Below, piece after piece: positions 34,980 through 45,147 of a stretch of 64,000 bases of DNA. Below the pieces are notes generated by a model that was given only the letters and a program-made list of their open reading frames with translations, had not been told where the DNA came from and did no database searches. The DNA comes from Lysobacterales bacterium (GTDB lineage Bacteria; Pseudomonadota; Gammaproteobacteria; Xanthomonadales; UBA2363): positions 62,001 through 126,000 of the forward strand of contig JAHCAT010000002.1 of NCBI GenBank assembly GCA_019634735.1, in the 5' to 3' direction. Numbering within the stretch: the first letter of the stretch is position 1; every line of letters starts with the position of its first letter. The position numbers and the translations under genes were made by a program.

Positions 34980-36608
34980 ATGCTTCAACGTCTGTTGCTC
35001 CTGGCCTTCGTGCTGCTGTCCAGTACGGCGGCGTACGCGCAAACCCTCGTCGGCCTGACCGACGGCAATACCCTGGTCCGCTTTCCCGCGACCGCACCCG
35101 GCACGGTGCTCGCAAGCACGCCGGTGACCGGCCTGCAGGCCGGCGAAACCCTGGTCGGCCTGGACGTCCGTCCCGCCACCGGCGAGCTCTACGGACTGAC
35201 CACCGCCGGACGGCTGTATACCGTCGATCCCGCCACGGGCGCGGCGACACTCCGCTCGACACTTGACGTGGCCCTCGCCGGGGCGGCTTTCGCGACCGAC
35301 TTCAATCCGGTGCCGGACCGCCTGCGGGTGATCTCGGACACCGGCCAGAACCTGCGCATCAACGTCGATACCGGCGCCACCCTCGTCGACGGGCCGATCA
35401 ACCCCGCCGGACCTGTGATCGCTGCAGCCGCTTACATCAACAGCGTCGCCGGCGCCGCAACCACCGCGCTGTACGACATCGACGTCGCGGGTAGCCAGTT
35501 GCTGTTGCAGAACCCGCCCAACGACGGCACCGTGGTGCCGGTCGGACCGCTGGGCGTGACCCTGGATGCCGACGGCAACCACGGTTTCGACGTGCGCACC
35601 GCCGCCGGCATCGACACTGCCTACGCCGTGTTCCGGGTCGGCGGCAGCACCGGCCTCTACACGGTCGACCTGAGCACCGGCGCCGCGAGCCTGGTCGGTG
35701 CGGTCGCCGGCAACCCGGCCCTGCGCGGCCTGGCCGTGCTCGGCGCGCCGGTGCTGCCGCCCGCGCCGGCAGGCGCGACCGGCATCGGGCTGACCGGTAC
35801 CAACCTGCTGGTGCGCTTCAGCGTCACCGCGCCGGGCACGGTCCAGGCGACGGTGCCGGTGACCGGCATGCAGGCGGGCGACACCCTGGTAGGCATTGAC
35901 TTCCGGCCCGCCAACGGACTGCTGTACGGGCTGTCCGGCAGCGGCCGCCTGTACACGATCAGCCCGGCCACCGGCGCCGCCACCCTGGCCAGCACGCTCA
36001 GCGTCACGCCGACGGGCACCCGCTTCGGGGTCGACTTCAATCCGGTGCCTGACCGCCTGCGCGTTGTGTCCGATACCGGCCAGAGCCTGCGCATCAACGT
36101 CGACACCGGCGAGACCCTGGTCGACGGGCCGGTCAATCCCGGCGGCTTCCTGGTCGGCGGCTCGGCCTACACCAACTCCCTGGCCGGCGCGACCAGCACG
36201 GCGCTGTTCAACATCGATGCCGCGGGCGACCGCCTGCTGCTGCAGAATCCGCCCAACGACGGCACCCAGGTCGCGATCGGCCCGCTCGGCGTCGCCGTCG
36301 ACGCGGCCGCCGGCTTCGACATCCTCACCAGCGCCGGCAACAATACGCCGCTGGCGGCCTTGCGCGTGGCGGGCAGCACCGGCCTGTACGGCATCGACCT
36401 GGGCTCCGGCCAGGCGCAGCTGGTCGGCGCCATCGGCGGCAACCCGACCCTGGTCGGGCTGGCGATTTCGCCGGTGCCGATCACGGGCGGTCCGCAGCCG
36501 CCGCCGGTCGGCACCCAGGCGGTGCCGGTCGACAACCCCCTGGCCCTGCTGTTGATGGTGCTCGCTCTGCTTTCCGTGGGCCTGGTCGCCAGGCGGCGCT
36601 TCGCCTGA
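34980..36608 (+). CDS. Exported protein with two tandem DUF4394 domains and a C-terminal sorting-like tail
   Basis: The 542-residue protein has a signal peptide (to AYAQ), then two copies of DUF4394 at about 22-255 and 265-500. Each has TLVG-D-RP, LYTV/I-PATGAATL, FNPVPDRLRV-SDTGQ-LRINVDTG, LLLQNPPNDGT and GLY--DL--G-A-LVGA. The copies remain very similar at the nucleotide level, so the duplication is fairly recent. It ends in a hydrophobic helix after VPVDNPLALLL and a terminal ARRRFA, the layout of IPTL/PEP-CTERM-like sorting signals handled by exosortase-type systems, although the exact consensus differs. A GGGAG ribosome-binding site precedes the ATG. No ligand is known. Confidence 0.85.
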   Translation: MLQRLLLLAFVLLSSTAAYAQTLVGLTDGNTLVRFPATAPGTVLASTPVTGLQAGETLVGLDVRPATGELYGLTTAGRLYTVDPATGAATLRSTLDVALAGAAFATDFNPVPDRLRVISDTGQNLRINVDTGATLVDGPINPAGPVIAAAAYINSVAGAATTALYDIDVAGSQLLLQNPPNDGTVVPVGPLGVTLDADGNHGFDVRTAAGIDTAYAVFRVGGSTGLYTVDLSTGAASLVGAVAGNPALRGLAVLGAPVLPPAPAGATGIGLTGTNLLVRFSVTAPGTVQATVPVTGMQAGDTLVGIDFRPANGLLYGLSGSGRLYTISPATGAATLASTLSVTPTGTRFGVDFNPVPDRLRVVSDTGQSLRINVDTGETLVDGPVNPGGFLVGGSAYTNSLAGATSTALFNIDAAGDRLLLQNPPNDGTQVAIGPLGVAVDAAAGFDILTSAGNNTPLAALRVAGSTGLYGIDLGSGQAQLVGAIGGNPTLVGLAISPVPITGGPQPPPVGTQAVPVDNPLALLLMVLALLSVGLVARRRFA

Positions 36609-36639
36609 GGCCCGCTGGCCAGCGCCAGCGCGCGTTCGG

Positions 36640-36669
36640 TCCGGCCGGCACCGCTGCCTGCCGGTCGGA
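36640..36669 (+). terminator. Candidate hairpin terminator of the DUF4394 gene
   Basis: An 11-bp stem (36640-36650 with 36659-36669, one G-U pair) and an 8-nt loop lie 31 bp after the stop codon. There is no T-run, so it is at most a weak or Rho-assisted terminator. Confidence 0.35.
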
Positions 36670-36767
36670 CTGAGGCATCGCGCGCGCTTGGCGCTCGACA
36701 TCGCTTCACCCTCCCGGCTTCGAAGGCGCTAGATTGTCGCCAACGGGACTGGAGGCCTGGCGACGCG

Positions 36768-37637
36768 GTGTCGACGAGACGGATCAAGATCGCCCTGTGC
36801 GCCCTGGCCGGGCGCGAGGAGCGCCTGCTGAAGGTGGCCCTGGGGCGGCTGGGCGACGAGGCCGTGCGCTTCGAGGCGGTGCTGGCCGACCAGGCCGCGC
36901 AGGCGCAGATCGCCATCGTCGACGTCGCGTCGGAGCGTTCGATGCGCCTGCTCGGCCGGCTGCGCGAGGCACGTCCGGCGCTGCCGGCGATCTGCATCTC
37001 CGACGACGGCCAGGGCGGCAGCAGCCGCTACCGGCTGTCGCGCACCGGGCTGCTGGTCGGACTGCAGGGCCTGCTGGCATCGGTGGTCGCCGACGGCCTG
37101 CCCGCGGCTGCGCCGGCACCTCGCGCCGGCAGCCCTGCCCCGGAGGTCCCGGGGTCGCGACTGCCCTGGTCGACCGAGCCGGTGCCGCGGACCGGTCCGC
37201 GGCCGGCCGCGCCCCTCAATGCCCTGGTCGCGGATGCCGAGGAGGCCATCCGAAATGCCCTGGCCGATGCCCTGCGTCGCTGCGGCATCGGCACCACGGC
37301 GGCGGTGAGCGCGCCGCGGGTTCTGTCGCTGGTCACCAACGGCAATTTCGACCTGGTGTTGCTGGATGCGGCGATGGCGGGCACCGATGGCTACGAGCTG
37401 TGCCGGCAGATCAAGCGCGATCCCTACACGCGCAGCCTGCCGGTGGTGCTGCTCAGCTCGCGGCTGTCGCCGTTCGACCGTTCCAAGGCGGCGCTGGCCG
37501 GCTGCGACGGTTATCTGGTCAAGCCACCCTCGGAATCCGCGGTGCATGCGGTCGCCGAGGCGGTGCTTCTGAAGCGCTCCGCCGACGGCATCGGCGGGCT
37601 GATCAAGCGCGGCTTCCGGACCGCGGCGCTGCGCTGA
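36768..37637 (+). CDS. Response regulator with two receiver-like domains, no output domain
   Basis: The 289-residue protein starts at GTG behind a GGAGG site. The second domain (about 150-270) is a full receiver: Asp156, phospho-acceptor Asp200 in LVLLDAAMAG, Ser230/231 in VVLLSSR and Lys252 in YLVKPP. The N-terminal domain (1-110) looks like a degenerate receiver with AIVDVASERSMRLL but no complete acidic pocket. No DNA-binding or enzymatic domain follows, so it likely acts by protein binding, as in twitching or chemotaxis regulators of the PilG/PilH type. A TAGATT -10 candidate lies at 36730-36735. Confidence 0.82.
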   Translation: MSTRRIKIALCALAGREERLLKVALGRLGDEAVRFEAVLADQAAQAQIAIVDVASERSMRLLGRLREARPALPAICISDDGQGGSSRYRLSRTGLLVGLQGLLASVVADGLPAAAPAPRAGSPAPEVPGSRLPWSTEPVPRTGPRPAAPLNALVADAEEAIRNALADALRRCGIGTTAAVSAPRVLSLVTNGNFDLVLLDAAMAGTDGYELCRQIKRDPYTRSLPVVLLSSRLSPFDRSKAALAGCDGYLVKPPSESAVHAVAEAVLLKRSADGIGGLIKRGFRTAALR

Positions 37638-37640
37638 GAA

Positions 37641-37716
37641 GGGGTCAGAGTCACTTTCCGGCCGAGCCATTTCCGCAATTGCCGGGCAAGTCGTGCCGGA
37701 AAGTGACTCTGACCCC
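37641..37716. repeat. Second copy of the REP-type palindrome
   Basis: The 21-bp arms at 37641-37661 and 37696-37716 are perfect inverted repeats with the same core as the copy inside the molybdopterin oxidoreductase, and the spacer is again 34 nt, although its sequence differs. It sits 3 bp after the response regulator stop and may also act as its terminator. Confidence 0.9.
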
Positions 37717-37823
37717 GGTTTGCCCCGCTCCACGCGCGCCCGGCGCCCCCTCCGGCGCCACCACCCGAGTCTGCACCGCCTGTCGGCCCGCTAAAGTCGT
37801 TGCCTGCCCAGGAGGAGTTTCCG

Positions 37824-40800
37824 ATGCGCTTCATGTCCTCGCCGGTCGCCACCGGCATCGTCCTGCTGTTCGCCTGTGCGCTGGCCGCCAGTGCCGCCCA
37901 CGCCCGGCCGCGCGGCCACGGTCCGGCCACCACAGCAGAGCGCGAGGCGGCCTGGCAGCAGCACCAGCGCATGGAGCAGGCCTCGCCGTTCCGCGGCCTG
38001 GCCTGGCGCAGCATCGGCCCGGTCGTGCAGGGCGGCCGGGTGGTCGACATCGAATCGGTACCCGGGGAGCCCTACACCTTCTACGTCGCCTATGCGACCG
38101 GCGGCGTGTGGAAGACCACCAACAACGGCGGCAGCTTCGAGCCGCTGACCGACCGCCTGTTCAACACCGTCACGGGCGACATCGCGGTCGACCCGTCCCG
38201 TCCCGACACCCTGTGGCTGGGCGCCGGGGAGCCCAATGCCGCCCGTTCCAACTACGGCGGCCACGGCATCTACGTCAGCCACGACGGCGGCGCCAGCTTC
38301 CAGCACAAGGGCCTGGCCGATGCCGACCGCATCACCCGCATCCTGGTCGATCCGCGCGACGGCGACCGCGTGCTGGTCGCCGCGGCCGGCCGGCTGTACT
38401 CGCCGGGCGGCAGCCGTGGCGTGTACCTGACCGAGGACGGCGGCACCACCTGGCGCCAGGTGCTGGCCGGCGAGGGCGAGTGGACCGGCGCCAGCGACCT
38501 GGTCATGCACCCCACCGATCCCGACACCCTGTACGCGGCGCTCTGGGACCGCAAGCGCACGCCCTGGCACTTCACCGAATCCGGTCCGGGCAGCGCCGTG
38601 CACAAGAGCAGCGACGGCGGCCGCACCTGGCAGCGCCTGGCCGGCTTCCCGTCCGGCGCCGGCATCGGCCGGATCGCCCTGGACATCGCCCGCTCCCGGC
38701 CGGATACCGTGTACGCCTCGATCGACCTGTGGCGCGAGCTGCCCGACGGTCTGCAGCATGCCGGCGACCGGCCGCTGTCGCCGCGCCGGCTGGCGGCCAT
38801 GGACCGCGAGGAATTCCTGCGCCAGGACCCCGAGGAGATCGAGGCCTTCATCCGTCGCAGCGACCTGCCGGTCGAGATCGACGCGAAATCCCTGATCGCC
38901 GACCTGCGCAGCGGCAAGGTCACCATGGACGCCCTGCGCGCGCGGCTGCGCGACGCCAACGCCGCGCTGTTCGACACCGACGTCTGGGGCCTGACCGTCT
39001 GGCGCAGCGACGACGCCGGCGGCGCCTGGCGGCAGACCCACCAGGCGCCGCTGCGCAACGTCGTGCACAGCTTCGGCTACTACTTCGGGCAGATCCGGGT
39101 CGACCCCGCCAATGCCGATCGCGTCTACGCACTGGGCGTGCCGCTGATCGTCTCCGAGGACGGTGGCGCCACCTTCAGCGGCTACGCCAACCACCGCGAC
39201 GTCCACGTCGACCACCACGCGCTGTGGATCGACCCCAACTATCCGGACCGCATCCTGCTCGGCAACGACGGCGGCATCGACATCAGCCACGACCGCGGCG
39301 TCACCTGGCGGCGCATGGACGGCCAGCCGGTCGGCCAGTTCTACACGATCTACGCCGACATGGCCGAGCCCTACAACGTCTACGGCGGCACCCAGGACAA
39401 CGGCACCATGAAGGGCTCCAGCCGGACCCGCTGGGAACTGGGCCAGGACTGGACCTTCATCAACGGCGGCGACGGCATGTACGTGGCGGTCGACGACGAG
39501 GGCAAGCACACCTACACCGGCTGGCAGTTCGGCAACTACTCGCGGATCGACGCCGACGGCAAGCGCCACGAGGTACGGCCGCGCTCGCCGCTGGCCGAGC
39601 CGCCGCTGCGCTACAACTGGAACAGCCCGGTGATCCTGTCGCCGCACAATCCGCAGATCGTCTACTTCGGCAGCAACCGCCTGTACCGGTCGATGGACAA
39701 GGGCCGCAGCTTCACCGCGATCAGCCCGGACCTGAGCAGCGCAACCGAGCGCGGCAACGTGCCGTTCGCCACGATCACCACGGTCAGCGAGTCGCCGCGG
39801 CGCTTCGGCCTGCTGGCGGTCGGCACCGACGACGGCCACGTGCACGTCAGCCGCGACGGCGGCCTGGCCTGGCAGGCGGTCGATGCCCGGCTGCCGGCGC
39901 GCCGCTGGGTCAGCCGCGTCGAGCTGTCGCGGCACGTCGAGCAGCGCCTGTACGTCAGCCTCAACGGCTACCGCCAGGACGACGACCGCGTGTACCTGTT
40001 CGCCAGCGAGGACCTGGGCCGCCGCTGGCGCGACATCGGTGCCGGCCTTCCCGCCGAGCCGGTCAACGTGGTGCGCGAGGACCCGGTCAATCCCGAGGTG
40101 CTCTACGTCGGCACCGACCGCGGCGTCTACGTGAGCCTGGACCGCGGCGGCAGCTGGGCGAGCCTGGACGGCAACCTGCCGAACGTGCCGGTGCACGACC
40201 TGTTCGTGCATCCGCGCGACCGCGAGCTGGTCGCCGGCACCCATGGCCGCAGCGCCTGGGTGGTCGACGTGCTGCCGGTGCAGGAACTGACCCCGGCGGT
40301 GCGTGCCGCGCCGGTGCACCTGTTCCACCTCGATGCCGTGCAGGCCGATCGCGGCTGGCGTCGCGAACCCGACCCGTGGTTCGACCGGTCCGAATACCTG
40401 CCGAGCCTGTCCGGCACCGTGTGGGCCGCGGCGGCCGGCACCGTGCGCTTCAGCCTGGTCGACGGCAACGAGCAGCCGGTCGCCCGCTTCGAGCGAGAGG
40501 TGGTGGCCGGGCTGAACAGCTTCGAGTGGGACCTGGCGCTGGACCGCGACCTGGCGCTGGCCGCCGAGGCCGTGGCCCTGGACAAGGTCGCCGCCGACCA
40601 GCGCGACCAGCGCCAGCACCATCGCTATGCCGAGTCGGTGCGCCTGGGCCATCGCCTGTACCCGCTGCCCGCCAAGTACACCCTGCGCGCCGAGGCCGGC
40701 GGCGGCAGCGCCGCGACGCCGCTCGAGGTCAAGGCGCCGCGCGCCCAGGAGCCGCGCCTGGTGCCGCGCTACCGCTTGCGCGGCGAAGGCGGCGAAGCCA

Positions 40801-40877
40801 CCCGCAGCCAGCCCGAGCCGCTGCCGCACCCGCGGGCGAACAGCCGCGCCCGGCCCTGGACCGTGCCGGGGCGCTGA
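37824..40877 (+). CDS. Exported sortilin/BNR-type beta-propeller protein
   Basis: The 1017-residue protein has a signal peptide (to AHA) and at least six BNR/Asp-box style blades (VWKTTNNGGSFEPL, IYVSHDGGASFQ, VYLTEDGGTTWRQV, VHKSSDGGRTWQRL, VWRSDDAGGAWRQ, VYVSLDRGGSWASL). Such propellers occur in sialidases and in VPS10/sortilin-like proteins; catalytic sialidase residues are not evident, so glycosidase activity is not claimed. A beta-sandwich C-terminal region follows (about 830-985). The ATG has AGGAGG 8 nt upstream and TAAAGT at 37792-37797 is a plausible -10. Location periplasm or outside. Confidence 0.88.
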   Translation: MRFMSSPVATGIVLLFACALAASAAHARPRGHGPATTAEREAAWQQHQRMEQASPFRGLAWRSIGPVVQGGRVVDIESVPGEPYTFYVAYATGGVWKTTNNGGSFEPLTDRLFNTVTGDIAVDPSRPDTLWLGAGEPNAARSNYGGHGIYVSHDGGASFQHKGLADADRITRILVDPRDGDRVLVAAAGRLYSPGGSRGVYLTEDGGTTWRQVLAGEGEWTGASDLVMHPTDPDTLYAALWDRKRTPWHFTESGPGSAVHKSSDGGRTWQRLAGFPSGAGIGRIALDIARSRPDTVYASIDLWRELPDGLQHAGDRPLSPRRLAAMDREEFLRQDPEEIEAFIRRSDLPVEIDAKSLIADLRSGKVTMDALRARLRDANAALFDTDVWGLTVWRSDDAGGAWRQTHQAPLRNVVHSFGYYFGQIRVDPANADRVYALGVPLIVSEDGGATFSGYANHRDVHVDHHALWIDPNYPDRILLGNDGGIDISHDRGVTWRRMDGQPVGQFYTIYADMAEPYNVYGGTQDNGTMKGSSRTRWELGQDWTFINGGDGMYVAVDDEGKHTYTGWQFGNYSRIDADGKRHEVRPRSPLAEPPLRYNWNSPVILSPHNPQIVYFGSNRLYRSMDKGRSFTAISPDLSSATERGNVPFATITTVSESPRRFGLLAVGTDDGHVHVSRDGGLAWQAVDARLPARRWVSRVELSRHVEQRLYVSLNGYRQDDDRVYLFASEDLGRRWRDIGAGLPAEPVNVVREDPVNPEVLYVGTDRGVYVSLDRGGSWASLDGNLPNVPVHDLFVHPRDRELVAGTHGRSAWVVDVLPVQELTPAVRAAPVHLFHLDAVQADRGWRREPDPWFDRSEYLPSLSGTVWAAAAGTVRFSLVDGNEQPVARFEREVVAGLNSFEWDLALDRDLALAAEAVALDKVAADQRDQRQHHRYAESVRLGHRLYPLPAKYTLRAEAGGGSAATPLEVKAPRAQEPRLVPRYRLRGEGGEATRSQPEPLPHPRANSRARPWTVPGR

Positions 40878-41055
40878 GGCCGGCCGCCTGCGCCAGGCCG
40901 CGCCCGCGCCCCCGAACGGGGGCCGCGGCGCGGCCAACCGGCGCCTGAACCCGTCCGGTCTGGCGCGACCCTCGTCCTTCGCCGGGACTCTATGCTTGCC
41001 GCCCGCCGGCAGGCACCCCCAGGTGCCGGCGCCCGGCAATCCAGGAAGCGCCTCG

Positions 41056-41982
41056 ATGACCCTGCAATCTCCCTACGCCCGCCTGCGCCATCTGGCCTGC
41101 GCCCTCGTCCTGGCCGTGCTGATGATGGGCGTCGCCGCTGCCGCCCCACCTGAGGATGGCGCGGCGTCCTGGGCCGGCCGCACGGTGCTGGTCACCGGTT
41201 CGACCGATGGCCTGGGTCGGGACGTGGCGCTGGCGCTGGCCGCGCGCGGCGCGCACGTGATCGTGCACGGTCGCAACCGGGAACGCGGGGCGGCGGTGCT
41301 GGCGCAGATCGCCGCCGACGGGCGCGGCTCGGCGGAATTCATCGCCGCCGACTTCGCCTCGCTGGCAGCGGTCGATGCCTTCGCCGACCAGGTGCTGGCG
41401 CGGGCGCCGCGCCTGGACCTGCTGATCAACAACGCCGGCATTGCCCTGCCGGCCGACGCCGGCCGGCAGACCAGCGCCGACGGCCACGAACTGCAGTTCG
41501 CGGTGAACTACCTGGCCGGCTGGGTGCTGGTGCATCGCCTGCGTCCGGCGCTGGTCGCGGCGGCGCCGTCGCGGGTGCTCAATGTCGCCTCCGGCAGCGC
41601 CCACCCGATCGACTTCGACGACGTGATGCTGGCGCGACCCGGCGCCCATCGCCGCGGCTACGGCCAGAGCAAGCTGGCGCAGATCACCATGACCGCCGCC
41701 CTGGCCCCGGACTTCGCCGAAGACGACATCACCATGATCGCCCTGCACCCGGCGACCCGCATGGACACCACCATGGTGCGCGGCCTGGGCGCGACGCCGG
41801 AGGCCAGCATCGACGAGGGCCGCGACCATGTGCTGGCGCTGGCCGAAGCGGCGACGTTGCAGGCCGGCCGCTACTACCGTCACGGCGTACCTGCCGTACC
41901 GCACGCCCAGGCCGGCGACCGCCAGGCGCAGCAGCGCCTGCTGGCGCTCAGCGCCGCGTTGACCGGCATCGGCGGCGATTGA
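41056..41982 (+). CDS. Short-chain dehydrogenase/reductase with an N-terminal export signal (copy 1)
   Basis: The 308-residue protein begins with a signal peptide-like stretch (about 12-30, VAAAA). A full SDR domain follows: TVLVTGSTDGLGRDVA for NAD(P) binding, LLINNAGIA, the catalytic Ser in NVASGSAH and Tyr/Lys in YGQSKLAQ. Arg after the first strand (HGRNRERG) suggests NADPH. Classical SDRs are cytosolic; export of a nucleotide-dependent enzyme is unusual unless the N-terminus acts as a membrane anchor with the domain inside. A paralogue lies at 48801-49703. Substrate unknown. Confidence 0.87.
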   Translation: MTLQSPYARLRHLACALVLAVLMMGVAAAAPPEDGAASWAGRTVLVTGSTDGLGRDVALALAARGAHVIVHGRNRERGAAVLAQIAADGRGSAEFIAADFASLAAVDAFADQVLARAPRLDLLINNAGIALPADAGRQTSADGHELQFAVNYLAGWVLVHRLRPALVAAAPSRVLNVASGSAHPIDFDDVMLARPGAHRRGYGQSKLAQITMTAALAPDFAEDDITMIALHPATRMDTTMVRGLGATPEASIDEGRDHVLALAEAATLQAGRYYRHGVPAVPHAQAGDRQAQQRLLALSAALTGIGGD

Positions 41983-42160
41983 CGGCGACCGCCGTCTGCC
42001 ACGGCCTGGGCGCGCCGCCCTGCGGCCCCGCCCCCGGTCACCCGCGCACTTGCTACGATAGCCTTCGTCGTCGCGCCAGGGACCCGGTGCGAATCCCGCC
42101 CTGCGCCCGGCGCGGGCGGGGCCGCTGCCGCGGTGTTCCGGCACGACCCCCTGCCCAGCC

Positions 42161-44938
42161 ATGAACAGACCGATGGACAACGCCGCAGCTCTGGCAGGCC
42201 ACCTCACCGGCGCGTCGCCGCCGCCGCGCTTCAGCTACCGGTTCGGCACCGCGGAGTTCGACGAGGCGCGCTACGAGCTGCGCGTCGCCGGCCTGCCGGT
42301 CGAAGTCGAGCGGCGCGCGCTGGAGGTGCTGGCCTGCCTGCTGCAACGCGCAGGCGAGGTGGTCGGCAAGGACGAACTGCTGGATACGGTGTGGGCCGGA
42401 CGGGTGACCGTCGAGAAGGTGCTGGCCAACGCCGTCGCCAAGCTGCGCCGCGCCCTTGGCGAGGCCAACGCCGCGCAGATCGTCACCCAGGCGCGCGTCG
42501 GCTATCGCCTGGCCGGGCCGGTGTCGCGGCAGCCGGTCGGCGCAGGGCACCGCATCGGGCTTGCCCTCGCCTCCGGCCAGGCGGTGCCCGGTCGCGAGAA
42601 CTTCGTGCTGCGCGAGGCGCTGGCCGCGCGCCGCGGCAGCGAGGTCTGGCTGGCGGCGCATACCAGGACGCGCGAGCGGCGGGTCTACAAGTTCGCGCTG
42701 GAGGGCGAGGGGATCCGCCAGCTCAAGCGCGAGGCGACCCTGCTGCGCGTGCTCGACGCCGCCGCTGGCGAGGCCGGCTGTTTCGTCGAGCTGATCGACT
42801 GGCGCTTCGAGGCGCCGCCGTACTTCCTGGAACTGGCCTGGGCCGGAGAAAACCTGGCCGAGTGGGCCGGTCGGCATCTGGCGGGCATGGACCGCCGGCA
42901 GCGACTGGATCTGTTCCTGGCGATCGCCGATGCCGTCGCCATCGCCCATGCCGCGGGCGTCCTGCACAAGGACATCAAGCCGGCCAACATCCTGGTCGAG
43001 GCCGGACCCGACGCGCCCGTGGTCCGCCTGTCGGACTTCGGTATCGGTCGCCTCGCCTCGCCCGATGGCCTCGAGCGTCTGGGCATCACCGCGCAGGGCC
43101 TGACCGTGACCGACAGCGTCGGCAGCGAGCTGGGCTCCGGGACGCTGCACTACGCGGCGCCCGAAGTGCTGGCCGGACAGGCGTCGACCACCCGCAGCGA
43201 TGTCTATGCGCTGGGCGTGCTGCTGTTCCAGCTGCTGGCCGGCGACCTGCGCCGGCCGATGGCCTCGGGATGGGAGCGCGACGTCGACGATCCGCTGCTG
43301 TGCGGGGACATCCGCGCGGCCACCGACGGCCGCCCCGAGGAGCGTCCCAGCAACGCCGCCGAGCTGGCCGAGCGCGTGCGTTTGCTGCAGGCCCGCCGGG
43401 AAGCGACGGAGCAGGCGCAAGCACTCGAACGCGACATGGCACAGGCCCGCGAGGCGCTGTCGCGCAGCCGCGCACGCCGCCCCTGGGTGGTCGCCTCGCT
43501 GCTGGTGCTGGCGGGTGCCCTGCTCGTCGTGCTCGGCCTGCAGCAGCGCACCGACCTGGCGCGCAACCAGGCGCAGGCGCAATTGCAGCGCGCCAACGCC
43601 ATGCTGCGTTTCCTGGAGGAGGACCTGGTCGGTCGCGGCAATCCCCTGGTCGCGGGCCAGGGCGCGCAGGTGCCGTTCCGCGACGTCCTGCTGGCCGCGC
43701 GCGATCGCCTGACGGCGCGCTTCGCCGATCAGCCGCTGACCGCCGCGCGGATGCGGCTCAGCCTGGCCACCCTGTTCAATACCCTGGATCTGTGGCCGGA
43801 GGCGCTGGCCGAGACCGGGCAGGCGCTCGCGTTGCTGGAAGGACAGGGCGCGGCCGGCGCGGACGACGCCGTTCGCGCCCGCGCAATGCGGGTCAAGCTG
43901 CTGACACGGCTGGCGCGCATGGAGGAGGCACGCACCGAACTGGCGGCACTTGGCGAGCCTGGCCTCGCTGCCGAGTCCCAGGCCTGGCGGCGCTTCCACC
44001 GGGCCTCCGCGCAGGCGAGCTACCTGATGGTCACGGGCGCGCTGGCGGAGGCGGCGCCGGTGCTGGAGTCGGCTCTTGCCGCGCACGATCTGATCTGGCC
44101 GGAGGGCGGGGCGCAGCGCGACAGCCTGGTCCTGGACCTGATCCACGTGGAGTCCTTCGGCGGCCAGGGCGAGCGCGCGATCGCCCGTTTCGAGGCGTTC
44201 GTGGCCGAACTGGCGGCACGGCCGGGCGACCACGCCAGCCTGCGTGCACTGGCGCAGTTGCGGGTGGCACGGGCAGTGAGCCTCGGCGGCGACCATGCCA
44301 GGGCTGAGGCCCTGCTGCTGGCCGCACGGCCGGTGATCGCCGAACGCTTCGGCGAGGAGCACAGCCAGATGCTCGGCCTGCTGGCCGAACTGCTCGGCGT
44401 GCACTTCCGGCAGGGTGCCTGGACGCAGGCCCTGCCCCTGGCCCGGGACGTCCATGCGCGCATGGCGGCGACCCTGGGCGAGCAGCACATCCTGACCCTG
44501 GTCAGCCTGTCCAACGTCGGCCGCACGCTGTTCGAGGCGGGCCAGGCCCAGGCGGCGGCCGATGCGCTCGACCAGGCGCTGGCGGGCCTGGCGGCAACGG
44601 CCGGGCCGGACTCGCCGCAGGCGCACGACGTGCTCTTCTACAGGGTCGCCACGGCGCTGGCCCTGGACGATGCCGATACCGCGCGGACCGGGCTCGCGCG
44701 CCTGCAGCCGGGTCAGCTGGAAAAGCTGCGCGCCACCGGCGTCTGGGACGAGGCGGTGGCGGTGCAGGAGGGCCTGCTGGCGAACCTCGAGGGCGACGCG
44801 CCCCGGGCGCTGCACCTGCTCGACCAGGCATTGCCGGTGATGGCGACCGCCGAGGGCCATGCCCGAAGCCGACTGCTGGCCAGGGCCCTGCAGGTGAGGG
44901 AGGGACTGGCAGCCGCCAACGCGCCGGCGGTACGCTGA
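42161..44938 (+). CDS. Winged-helix / Ser-Thr kinase / transmembrane / TPR fusion regulator
   Basis: The 925-residue protein has, in order: an OmpR-type winged helix (about 25-118), a protein kinase domain (about 145-405), one transmembrane helix (442-461) and a long helical TPR-like region. In the kinase, Lys177 (VYKFAL), Asp271 and Asn276 ([10 protein letters not shown], with HKD instead of HRD), DFG at 292-294 and APE at 333-335 are present; the glycine loop is degraded. The first two domains must be cytosolic and the TPR part periplasmic. It could sense outside and both phosphorylate proteins and bind DNA. A TACGAT -10 candidate is at 42054-42059. It stands alone between exported-protein genes. 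Confidence 0.9.
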   Translation: MNRPMDNAAALAGHLTGASPPPRFSYRFGTAEFDEARYELRVAGLPVEVERRALEVLACLLQRAGEVVGKDELLDTVWAGRVTVEKVLANAVAKLRRALGEANAAQIVTQARVGYRLAGPVSRQPVGAGHRIGLALASGQAVPGRENFVLREALAARRGSEVWLAAHTRTRERRVYKFALEGEGIRQLKREATLLRVLDAAAGEAGCFVELIDWRFEAPPYFLELAWAGENLAEWAGRHLAGMDRRQRLDLFLAIADAVAIAHAAGVLHKDIKPANILVEAGPDAPVVRLSDFGIGRLASPDGLERLGITAQGLTVTDSVGSELGSGTLHYAAPEVLAGQASTTRSDVYALGVLLFQLLAGDLRRPMASGWERDVDDPLLCGDIRAATDGRPEERPSNAAELAERVRLLQARREATEQAQALERDMAQAREALSRSRARRPWVVASLLVLAGALLVVLGLQQRTDLARNQAQAQLQRANAMLRFLEEDLVGRGNPLVAGQGAQVPFRDVLLAARDRLTARFADQPLTAARMRLSLATLFNTLDLWPEALAETGQALALLEGQGAAGADDAVRARAMRVKLLTRLARMEEARTELAALGEPGLAAESQAWRRFHRASAQASYLMVTGALAEAAPVLESALAAHDLIWPEGGAQRDSLVLDLIHVESFGGQGERAIARFEAFVAELAARPGDHASLRALAQLRVARAVSLGGDHARAEALLLAARPVIAERFGEEHSQMLGLLAELLGVHFRQGAWTQALPLARDVHARMAATLGEQHILTLVSLSNVGRTLFEAGQAQAAADALDQALAGLAATAGPDSPQAHDVLFYRVATALALDDADTARTGLARLQPGQLEKLRATGVWDEAVAVQEGLLANLEGDAPRALHLLDQALPVMATAEGHARSRLLARALQVREGLAAANAPAVR

Positions 44939-45147
44939 GCCCATCGCGCCGGGTCGCACCGGTCCGACGGTTGCGCGCCGGCATGCGCACGATGCCGATC
45001 CGTTACCCGGCCGGGGAGATTCGCGCAGGCCGCTGGCCCAGGATGGCCGTCGCGCCGCGGGCAGGTCGTTGCGCTGGCCTCACCCCCTGGAGGTCCTGCG
45101 CGGGACACCCGCGGCGATTCTTCCGCCACCGCCCACAGGAGCCCCCT

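Noticed and set aside
37641-37716. The palindrome as an ordinary intrinsic terminator of the response regulator gene.
   Set aside because: There is no T-run, and the same arms occur inside a coding region elsewhere, so it is a dispersed repeat that may only secondarily affect termination.
36734-41039. Very long open frames on both strands across the propeller gene region (over 1000 codons each).
   Set aside because: They overlap the well-supported propeller and response regulator genes in other frames, have Arg/Ala/Pro/Gly-rich composition and no domain. They are artefacts of few stop codons in GC-rich DNA.
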